64,000 bases of DNA from Perkinsus olseni (Eukaryota > Perkinsozoa > Perkinsida > Perkinsidae), in NCBI GenBank assembly GCA_013115135.1, contig JABANP010000227.1, forward strand, positions 16,345-80,344. Reading direction: 5' to 3'. The translations under genes were made by a program, and so were the position numbers. The notes beneath the pieces are model-generated. The model did not search any database and was not told where the DNA came from. It saw only the letters and a program-made list of their open reading frames with translations. Shown one piece after another: positions 54,907-64,000 of this stretch. Numbering within the stretch: the first letter of the stretch is position 1; each line of letters starts with the position of its first letter.

Positions 54907-57900
54907 ATGAGGAGGGCAGCGCTCCGTCAGCGTTGGAGAGGATTGGTAGTGCTCATCGTCGGAGTGTATGCGCTGGCGGGTAGTATGGGGCTCTTCCTGT
55001 CTCCCAGTCCATCTAGGGCAACCCGTTTGAGAGGGCAGGGTGTCATGCGAGAGGTTCAGGGTTCGATTCCTGCCCGGAGCACTTCTCGAGGTTACACTAC
55101 CTTAGCAGCAGTGGCGTTGATTCCTTTCCTTATGATCGGAGTTTCAAGGGCGGCCAAGAGGGCCCACCATCGCTGCCTTCTCGCCGCCGTTCGCCGCGCA
55201 TCCTCCGCCCTGCCGCGGGCCGGACTCAATCTAGTTCGCCCGACCATGGCTCATGAAATCGCCACAAGTGCACCATGCCTGGGCGGCTGTGCCACATACA
55301 GACGGTTTAGCTCGGGTAAAAACAGTCCGGCGGAGTTTGAAGTAGGGGATCACATCCACGGATTCACTGTGGTGCAATCCTCAACGGTGCCGGACATCTC
55401 AGCACGAGTCTTCGTCTTGGAGCACGACCAGTCCGGTGCCCGGCTCATAGCCCTGAGCAACTCGGACGCCAACAAGTCCTTCGGGGCGGCCTTCCCCACC
55501 CCTCCAGAGGACAACTCCGGTGTGGCCCATGTGCTGGAGCATTCGGTGCTGTGCGGCAGCCGCTCCTACCCCACTAAGGACCCCTTCGCGACGCTGCTGC
55601 AATCGAGCCATCAGACTTTTCTGAATGCACTTACTTACCCTGACCGAACCTGCTATCCAGTTGCATCTTGTAACTCACAGGACCTGTATAACTTGGCAGA
55701 GGTCTACATAGACTCGCTGTTGCATCCCAAGGTTGTCGATGATGAATACATCATCAGACAGGAAGGGTGGCGAGTCCAGCCGGGAGGGGCCGAGGGAGAG
55801 AGCCCGACGCTGCAGGGGGTGGTCTATAACGAGATGAAGGGCGTATATTCGAGTGCCGACATGCTGCACTACAGGATGATAAGTCGCGCGTTGAACCCCG
55901 ACAATTGCTACCGGTTTGATAGCGGCGGTGATCCGCAGTACATACCGAAGGAGCTCAGTCAAGACCGGCTGGTGTCCTTTTATAAAACTCATTATCATCC
56001 AGGCCGAGCTGTCTTTTGGTTTTACGGTGATGGCGATGTCGACGAGCAAGCCGCGTGGCTGTCGGGGAAGTTGGCTGGGTATGAGACGCCTGTGGAGGCT
56101 CTTGAATTTGATAGTAAAGAGAAGTACATGCAGCCGTTGAGGGACCTCACTGGGCAGCCTCCTCATCGTGTCACCTTCGATTACGACCCCAAGATGCCCG
56201 ACTTTGACAGCAAGTCCCAGGTGTCCGTATCCTGGTTGCTCAATGATGAAAGGCTGACCTCGGATGACCGCATCAGATACGCGGTGTTCGACTCCCTCAT
56301 GCTTGGCCGGACGAGCTCCCCGCTGGCACGGAAGCTGCTAGATTCAGGCCTGGGGAAGTCTCTGGCGATAGGTAGCGGCACGCAGGACGATCTGCGTCAG
56401 GCCATCTTCAGCGTTGGTTTGAAGGACGTTAAAGCGGATGATGAGGGAGAAAATTGAGGAGCTGGTGACGAGGAGCCTGCAGGAGATACGGGACGCAGGG
56501 GTGGACTCGCTGGACGTCCAGGCCGCCGTGAATTCTGTCGAGTTCAAACTGAGAGAGTTCAACACTGGCAGGCTGCCCAGAGGGGTGGCGTGGTTTCTGA
56601 CGGTCGCCCCGGAGAGTTTGTATAACGGGAGCAATCACGACGTGAGTGAGGTGATGCGGTTCGAAGCCCCACTACGACGGCTGAAGAACGACTTGGCTGC
56701 CGGCAAGCCTGTTTTTGAAGATATCATTGATGGTGTGCTGAAGAACAAGCATCGTGTGACTGTCGTGACGAGCCCCGAGGAAGGCAAGGGTGAGAGGCTA
56801 CGGCAGAGGGAGAAGGAGCTGATGGAGGAGGTCCGGCAGGAGGGTGGCGAGGAGCTAGCTGACCAGACTAAGAGGATGATGGCTTGGCAGAATAGCGAGG
56901 ATAGCCCGGAGGATATCGGTCGGATACCGATGCTGAGGAAAGCTGACATGCCCCGGGAGGAGAACGAGATCCATAGCGATGAGTCCGGGGATGTCCTCTG
57001 GCACCCGGAGGTTCGGACGCAGGGACTGGTCTATGCTGATGCGGTGTTTGATGCGACGGCCCTGAGTGTGGAGGATCAGGTGGGAGGGAGTGCGGTCATG
57101 CTGGCTCTTCTGCATTGGCCTTCTTGTGGGAGTTGGTCTTCTTCCTCAGACTCGGCTGCCTGTGGTTATGAAAGCGCTCACCGAGTTGGGCCTTCAGGAG
57201 GGCGATTCGGTCCAGGAGCTCCACAGGAGAATTGAAACCAACACTGGCGGGTTGGCGGTAAGTCGGTGTGGCCTCGTTGCTTCCTGAGTTGGATGGTCTC
57301 TTGTGATTTATACGGTTGTAGGGTGGCATCGTTAATGTCGCTACGACGGAGGGCGGCCGAACTGCTGTCGTTGTGAGGGGCCGCTGCCTGCTGGAGAAGA
57401 CAGAAACTCTGGCTAGTCTGATGGGTAGTAGAGGCTCGGAGAATCTTTCGTGCCAAGAATCTTAGGAGAGCGTGCTGTTGCCATAGCCCTCCTACCGTGG
57501 TTATTGTTGATTGATCGATAGTCGCGCCTCCATTTCAGCCGACGTTGTGAACAGCTGCGACTGGTTCGGTAATCGTCAACGGCTCGTAGAGGTGGTTGAT
57601 CAGATGTGCAGCAGCTGGGAACAGTCGATGCTGGTAGGCGGCTCGGCACTTCAGCCAAGTGTTTCGTTTGGTCGATCCCGATATGTCCTGACTCGGACGA
57701 CTTGAAGCTCCTCGCCCGTCGCCATCTGCACCACTCCTATGTTTGTTTCCAGATAGGAGCTGGCCATCAGTTGGCACTCAGTGCTGCCTACGCCTCCCTG
57801 CCCGCTGAGGGTCGGGTTCACGACGCCAATAGACGGGACTATGCGCAGAGTGGTGGGTGTCATCTGTGTCCTGGTCTTTCCATGATTGCCCTTCACAGGC

Positions 57901-59442
57901 CTGCCCGCACTACCGTGAGCTGCTGAGGTTGCGAGGGCTGTTGAAGTCGGATGATACCTGGGAGGAGGCGGCAAAGGCGCTGAAGGCAACGGCCGAGCAT
58001 GCAATGAATCGGTGAGACTGGGTCACCGTAAGCGACGAGAATCTGAGTGTGAAGAGCCCTTGAATCGATTCTCGTCGCTCGATCGCTGGCAGTTAGAAAT
58101 TATACGAGGGTTGATGGGGAGCTTGCAGGAGTCTGTTTAAATTGGGCGGAGAGTGATGAGGTCCCTGGTTGATGCTCGAGTGGCGCATGGCGGTGACAAG
58201 GACTTCGCGTAACCGTGCCAGTTTCTTGCAAAGGCATCGCTGAGTGCGGAGACATCGCGGCATCTCCGGTCAGGTCCACGTTCAGCATAGTCAGCGCCGC
58301 TGGACCTGAACCCCTTCCGAGGGAGACTTGGGAGGCCTTTTAGAGGGCGTCTGGCAGTCCCAGGTGGGTTGCGTCGCCGTTTGCTGCTGGTGAAGTTTTT
58401 CTTCTACATAGGATCTGCTCGGACGGGTGAGCCCCTTGATGATATCGGCCAAGTCCCTGTGTATCCCCGGTAGCTTCTATGGAATAGCAGCACCGTCAGT
58501 GCAGGTGAGCCGGCTGCAGGAGGGGGCTGCTCTGCAGAGCATCAGCACGGCATCCCGTACGTAGTTAAGTCCCCCCGGGGAGAAGTCACCCCGTCACTCT
58601 CGTCATTCTGTCCTCACCTTAGTGGAATATAGTCTCCTGCCGAACTTCAGACGGGAATACCGCCTTTCACTGATCCGTAGCAGTCGACGGTGTTTCAGAT
58701 AGGATACAACTCCAGGGCCCTGACAGTCCCCGAGGACACTGACGTTGGTACTGCCATCGTGGCGGCCCAGTTGGTGAGCATGAACTACATGTGGCAGCAG
58801 ATCCGTATGCAAGTAGGTGTAGCTGCTTCGGCCGTGCAGCTCATCTATGTATTCCTCGATGTAGGGAGGGGCCTATGGTGCGTCCTGCCAATTCAATCAT
58901 CGTAGCAAGACCTTCGGTATGACCACCTACCGAGACCCTCATGTGCGGAGGTCCCTGGAGATCATGCGTGATGTGAGCCCTCGCTGCGTGCACGTTAGTT
59001 GGGGCGAGTTAATCGATTCAGGCTGGCAAGTGGCTGCAGAACCCCTCCTCCCTCGACCCTAGTACGGTCGATCAGGCAGCAGTTGGTGTTATAGGGCAGC
59101 TCGAGATAGGTCATCTCATGCCTGATGAGGTACGACTGTGGTCGGCTGCCATTACCGTATGTTTAAAGTCATAGGTTTTGAGAGTATCGCTCACTCGCTG
59201 GTTGGCCGGCGAGTCCCCTGAGGAGCGTCAAGCCCGCCGAGTGGGCATCCTAGAGGCTACTCGAGAAGGCGTACAGCAGATCGGGCAGCGCATCTGCGAG
59301 ACTGAGTCGTCGGCTGAGGTGGGGTTTCGGTGGCCGTCAGACTGTGAGCTATCGTTCATGTGCTCAGGTTTGCATTGCTAATGAGACGGTTTTGACGGAG
59401 GCTGGAATCAGTCCGCTTCTCCCACTGGTGAACGACGCGTGA
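54907..59442 (+). CDS. Presequence protease / falcilysin-like M16C metalloprotease
   Basis: Zinc metallopeptidase of family M16C that degrades mitochondrial (or plastid) targeting peptides. ATG 54907 opens a long basic, partly hydrophobic leader. The protease starts at EFEVGDHIHGFTVVQSSTVP and carries the inverted zinc motif in GVAHVLEHSVLCGSRSYPTK (HxxEH), SHQTFLNALTYPDRTCYPV, and the downstream Glu in VVYNEMKGVYSS. The first half ends with SVGLKDVKADD, then one extra base at AAAA near 56,450, then IEELVTRSLQEIRDAGVD. Second-half exons include TRLPVVMKALTELGLQEGD, IVNVATTEGGRTAVVVRGRC, AIVAAQLVSMNYMWQQIRMQ, GGAYGASCQFNHRSKTFGMT (the substrate-binding R/Y region) and SLTRWLAGESPEERQARR. It ends ISPLLPLVNDA at TGA 59440-59442. 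Exons around 57.4-58.0 kb are less certain. Confidence 0.93.
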
Positions 59443-59682
59443 AAAGTCCGTGCATTATGCCTGTTAACTTTACTGTTTCTCTCAAAGGAAAGTTGTTAAG
59501 TTATCGTCAATGCCATCCCATCGTGCGTGGCCACCTCGTCCTCATTCAATCTTCCGGAGACTGGCCTAGCTCTCTTTTCCCGACAGAGTCCTATCAACTC
59601 CCCCTGTGGCTGTCAAATCGTTTGATGCTGCTCCTGCTGCTGCTGTGCTGTTGTTGTAGTTACGTACGCGCTATCTGCGGAT

Positions 59683-61131
59683 ATGCCCACACTTCACCAT
59701 CCCACTACTCGTATTTCTGTTAAACGGGCCGGCCGGCAACCACGGGAGCTGAAGGACAGGTCAGCAGCCTCACTGGGACCGACACCTCTCCCTACCGCAG
59801 TCAGCTCAGATACAGAGTCGCATGCCTGCAGCGACTGGTAGCGAGTAGGAAGTCCATAATCGATCAGATTAGGGGAGTGCAAGATAATTGCCAGTCTGAG
59901 GTCGCCAGCGCCTGCGCTACTACTCCTGTTCGACTCTGCCGGGTTGGGTAGCGGCTGAACATGGATGGTTTGGCAGATCATTGCGGCGGCGGTTGGTAGC
60001 GAGCTCAGCAACCTCCGGAAAGACAATGATGTCGGTGTCCTGGCTGGTGAAGATTGGATCGATCTTGCACGACTGCTGGAGGAAGACCTCAGAGACCAAC
60101 TCGAGCGACTTGACAGCGACGCGGAATCTCGTGGTGAGGAGGAGGGAGTCCGCTCTTGCCCTCGCCCCGATGCTCCCCTTTTCGTGCAGCTGCACTCGAG
60201 TGTGCGAGTATGAGGGGCCGAATAACGTATGCGAAAAGGGCCGACTATCTCAGTCAGGCCGGGAGCTTGGCCCTGCTCGGGAGTCATCAGTGACATCACC
60301 GGCGGGCCAGCTTTGGGAGTCTCCGACTGTTTCCGTCCTTCCATTTCGCAACTACCTCAGAGATTAGCCTTCTTGGGAATCGCCAAGGCGCTGCCTTGCG
60401 GGGTCGGGGTATTGTCGAAGGGGGGCCTACTACAGCTCTACACGACTTGGACCTCTCACGTGGGAACCACACTCTATTATGCTACACTCTAGGCGAATTT
60501 AACACACGCTACCGCGTTCAAGCCACACGAACATAAGAGAGCTCCCGGTATAATATGACAGTGCACAGTGCATGGATGTGGAATTTGGGAAGCGTTCGCG
60601 GAAAATTTGGTATGGAAGTTGCACGCGTGCACAATTCTGTCCCGTTTGCTGTTAGGAGTTCTTCTCAGACTTCGCTGCTTGCCGTCTGCATGAAATTGAA
60701 GAGATGGAGTTGCAAGCTGCCGTTGAAGAGTTGTGAGCGACTTGCTCATTTTCGCTGCGCCCCGACACTAACGATCGCGATTGGGCAGATACCTGTCTCA
60801 TATGGCGACCCAAGGGGGAGTTCCCTGCCCGTTGTGTTCTCGCGGCAAGCTGGGTCTCAGCCGCTCTGACGGTCTCCTCTGGTGTGAGAACTGTCTCGAT
60901 ATGAGGATCCGTTTGGGAAGACCTGGTGGGAACTGCCACCGCCCTGCTCTAGTGGGTTACGGTATCACCTCAGGCTTGAGCTTGGAGGACGATATCGCAC
61001 CGTCACTGCATGCAGCTGTCCGTCGTCATCTTGAAGATGGTCGCTGTGAGCAGACACCAGTGTTCACGATAAGAGACGGCAGACTGGTTGTTACCTGCGA
61101 GTTGTGTCGCTGGAAAGATGAAGCGTTCTAG
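59683..61131 (+). CDS. RPA-interacting protein (RPAIN/RIP)-like zinc-binding protein
   Basis: Resembles the importin adaptor of replication protein A. Start ATG 59683: MPTLHHPTTRISVKRAGRQP, a basic N-terminus. Next come RLVASRKSIIDQIRGVQDN and the acidic helix EDWIDLARLLEEDLRDQLER. Then RLHEIEEMELQAAVEE is spliced (GTGAGC...GGGCAG, 60733-60788) to YLSHMATQGGVPCPLCSRGK. The C-terminal zinc domain has CPLC, LLWCENCLDMRI, a helix IAPSLHAAVRRHLEDGRC, PVFTIRDGRLVVTCELC and ends WKDEAF at 61131. The two CxxC pairs plus the C...H spacing match the RPAIN C-terminal domain. The C-terminal half is well supported. Joining the N-terminal exons is inference from order, strand and matching character. Confidence 0.68.
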
Positions 61132-61219
61132 AATTGAAGCTAACATGTTTTAGTACTTCTCAATGAAGCGCAACTCGGTTGTTGTGTAGCAGTAGAACTC
61201 ATAACAGTCGAGCTCTTGT

Positions 61220-63259
61220 GTGGTCACCTACCCGACCAGCCACTCGCTCGGAACGCGCGAGGAATTGTACACAGCAGATCGCTTAGAAATTGAGCTGGAG
61301 TCCAGGACTTGTGAGAGTCAGGAGAGTGTTCATGGGGCACTTGAAGTGGTCTTGGCTCGGGTTATAAAGAAAATAGAGCTTCGAGGAAGCCGCGACCTTG
61401 TATGGTCGGGCAGTCTCTCGGGCCATCCACCAGACCCTATTAGATCAGCAGTCAACTCCCTTTATATCTCCCGCCTACTGCAGGTTGGGCAACTAGTATG
61501 CGTTCGGAGGCGTGTAAAGAGGGCGGGCACTCAAGTGCTTATCAGCTGTGCCGTTCTTTCATCATTATCACCCAAATGGCCGATCACCCTAACCGATCAG
61601 AAGAGGTATCAGTGCAGTGCATCGATATCTACAGCACGCTTCCATTCACTAGGGAGGTCAGTAACTGGAAATCGCTAGAGGTGCCAGTGGCTCAACTTTC
61701 TCAGGGGAAGAGTGACCATGTGCTCTTAACGCCACTGCACGCAGCATGCCAGAGCGGTGGGTGAGTTGACCACAGTGAGAGTGACTTCATATTACGTCTC
61801 AGGCGACGTTGATGCTGCCCGTCTACTCTTGTCGAGCATCGAAGAGAGGCATTCTGCTTTGACAAGCCCGGAGATCCCATCGCCACTGGTCTTGGCAGTC
61901 CGGAGTGGATGCGCTTCTCTAGTAGGCTCTCACCCTACTGACTTTCTGATGCTATCACCCTCCTTAGGTGGACCTCCTCCTGAGCCATCACTCGCCGATC
62001 GGCGATCCTGACGGGCCGGGTAGAGTGTCCTGGTCTGAGGAAGCTCTGGGAAAGTCAGTTATCGCGGCGTGCATGGTCGGGGACTCGACGGTCGTCCGGT
62101 TGCTCGCCGGAGCCAGCCCCTCCACGGTCAATTATGAGGACCCGGAAAGACCGTTAATGACTCCTCTAACAACGGCGGTAGTCCGAAGCGATGACGATCA
62201 CCCATCGAAACGCATGGGGCTTCCACTCGGCGTCATCACCACCAGACACTGAGGCAGCAGCCTAGCTCTGCTCTCCCTAGGTGTTCTATGGACATGATGA
62301 TACAGTGCGTACGCTCCTTGATCTATCGGCTTCTGTTACCGGTGACCACCCTGAAGGCTGGACAGCGCTCCATATGGCAACTCACATGAACTCTGTGAAA
62401 GTTACTGACATGCTACTCCAGGCTACGTCTCGAGAAGAGACCTGCAAGGTGAAGTCTTGTTCGAGAGAGCAGGCCGTGAAATTCTATCATCAACCTAAGA
62501 TTCCTGGCTTCATGAAGAGTGACGCGATTAGCCACACCCACCCGACCGTCCTCCACGTTGCCATTCGTCGAAGCAACCTTGATCTGGTGAAGCTGCTCCT
62601 GAGACACAGAGTAGGCTTGTCTCCGGTCTGCCAGTGTACTTCGCATAACCTCCAGGCCGATCCGAATGCCCCCTCTCCTCCCCAAGGATTGACCCCTCTG
62701 ATGGCGGCATGCCAGAAGGGCAGTGAAGGCAGGGAATACCACCTTTTTCGATCTTCTTCCCTCGGTGACGTGCCGATTCGCTCGGAGGTACGGACATCGT
62801 ACAGCTGCTATTGACTATTGAGTCGGTGGTTGAAAAGATCAATGCCCCCTGTCAAGATGCCGGATCGAGCTATGAAGGGTCAGGCAGGTCATTATGGACC
62901 GTCTACCTCCCTAGTCCACCTTCAAGGTACACAGCACTTCATTTCGCGGCGGAGACACATACGAGTTTGCCGATCGTGAGCGCTCTCCTTGCGCACGGTG
63001 CTTCGCCACTCGCACGAACAGCAACAACTCCATCGGGGTATGCAGCCTTTCTGTCCAACGCCTTGGAGCTCATCAAGGTACGGATACCTTCCGCTGGACC
63101 TGACGTACGACTCGGCTTGGCCATCAACTGGAGAGTCGCCTCCTGCTGATTATACCATTCACAGCGACATACAGAAGGAGCTGATGCGGTGCGGCTCATG
63201 CGGTGCGACGGAATCGCCCATGGTGGGTTACTGCATACGCCCCGATGGCTACCCAGCAT
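61220..63259 (+). CDS. Ankyrin-repeat protein
   Basis: Multi-exon gene with several ankyrin repeats. N-terminal part: MVTYPTSHSLGTREELYTAD and HGALEVVLARVIKKIELRGS. Repeats include LLTPLHAACQSG joined to DVDAARLLLSSIEERHSAL, PSPLVLAVRSGCASLV, MTPLTTAVVRSDD, HDDTVRTLLDLSASV then GWTALHMATHMNSVKVTDML, TVLHVAIRRSNLDLVKLLLR, GLTPLMAACQKGS, and YTALHFAAETHTSLPIVSAL with LLAHGASPLARTA. The C-terminus, after a junction near 63.08 kb, reads IQKELMRCGSCGATESPMVG and YCIRPDGYPA, a small Cys-rich end that may bind zinc, stopping at TAG 63257-63259. An alternative acceptor would give a different tail reaching 63,506. The partner is unknown. Introns are 45-110 nt. Confidence 0.82.
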
Positions 63260-64000
63260 AGCTGATGTTGGCCACATCAGGTCTGTTTTCGCTGTCATGC
63301 CCAGCGCTACTGCTCTGGGAGCTGTCAGAGACAGCATTGGCCTCATCACAAGACTGTTTGCCGACCCGCTCTCGCATGACTTTCCTACGCTCCGCCCGCT
63401 GCGGAATACCGGTTGCATGACAGGGCGAAATCAACGCCGACGGGTTGTCAACTCATCATGTCGATCTTGTGTTGATTATCATGAGGGTGACGAAATGTAT
63501 AGATGATAAAAGGAATCAGTGATTGCGGTATTCAATATCCTCATCGTCCCTCTCCAGCATGCGTTCGAAAACGTCCAGTTCTGCTCGTTTTCTGGGTCTT
63601 GCAAGCAGAGCCTCCTGTTATTGCACTCTGATCGAATGCGATGTTCTGATCGCTGCTAGACTGTGTTATTCCTTCTTACCGTGTCCTGCTCCGTTGGTTC
63701 CGATTGACTTATGTCTTTGCCTTTCTAAAGCAAGATTTCCGTGGATCACCCGTGTAGAGATGTCTTAGCCGATTGGGGTGTGCCGTCAATTGCAGACGGG
63801 TGCCCTCTTTGCATTCCTGCTTACTACGAGGTTGGTGCTGCTGCACGCTGAGGAAGGCATCATCCTGTGTCCCTCGACGCAAAGCTCGATGTATCATAGC
63901 CATGGCTAGCTCTCAGGATGCCAGTAGAAGTTAGACACTCCAGGTCACCCGACATTCAAGTCGTTCTTGGTTTCTGTTGTTGTTAACCTTTTTTGGTTTG
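63260..64000. other. 3' end of ankyrin gene region and unresolved sequence to window edge
   Basis: About 0.74 kb. Part may be an alternative last exon of the ankyrin gene (to 63,506). Beyond that no convincing gene, repeat or RNA was seen, and the window ends here. Confidence 0.35.

Noticed and set aside
18960..56460. Programmed +1 frameshifting at in-frame stop codons (sense codon, skip T, read GAN)
   Set aside because: In several genes the shift can be drawn exactly at a TGA or TAA, but any +1 change is automatically consistent with the next stop. Moving the change to the nearby homopolymer gives equal or better conservation, so base-calling indels are preferred.
59694..60344. 216-codon minus-strand frame
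   Set aside because: Ser/Arg-rich low-complexity translation lying antisense to plus-strand exons of the RPA-interacting gene; no family resemblance.

Overview
The window looks like nuclear DNA of an intron-rich unicellular eukaryote. The best guess is a perkinsid alveolate (Perkinsus-like). This is inferred from gene density, very short introns (about 40-120 nt), occasional GC-AG introns, long same-strand gene blocks and a mixed protist gene content. No rRNA gene, complete tRNA gene, CRISPR array, bacterial operon or intact transposon was seen.

Layout: genes fall into five alternating strand blocks. (1) 0.2-10.2 kb, plus: eIF3 subunit D (12 exons resolved), two tandem Dabb-domain genes, a probable mitochondrial protein, an aspartyl/asparaginyl beta-hydroxylase-like gene, and a third Dabb copy. 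(2) 10.9-19.5 kb, minus: a small membrane protein, a giant bridge-like lipid transfer protein (Fmp27/Hobbit/SABRE/BLTP2 type) and a protein kinase. (3) 20.0-32.5 kb, plus: eIF4E, small unknown genes, a B-box zinc-finger protein, a NIPA-type transporter array (two genes plus a tail-only relic) and a HAD-like protein. (4) 33.2-46.8 kb, minus: a Gln/Met-rich protein, three neighbouring mitoribosome-related genes (bL25m, mL49, SpoU/TrmH rRNA methyltransferase), a LAMMER (CLK) kinase, a p24/TMED cargo receptor and an intronless secreted C69 dipeptidase. (5) 48.8-63.3 kb, plus: a charged coiled-coil protein, presequence protease (M16C), an RPA-interacting protein and an ankyrin-repeat protein.

Functional themes are translation (eIF3d, eIF4E, mitoribosome), mitochondrial proteostasis (presequence protease), RNA-processing kinase activity (CLK), lipid and membrane traffic (BLTP, p24, NIPA) and DNA-repair accessory functions (RPA-interacting protein, HAD).

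A recurring oddity is that several strongly conserved genes carry one extra (once one missing) base next to a short homopolymer, with no intron able to explain it. Residual assembly indels are the likeliest cause, so those genes should not be called pseudogenes without re-sequencing. Exon boundaries given here come from reading GT/GC...AG signals, phase and family alignment by eye. Where they are approximate this is stated.
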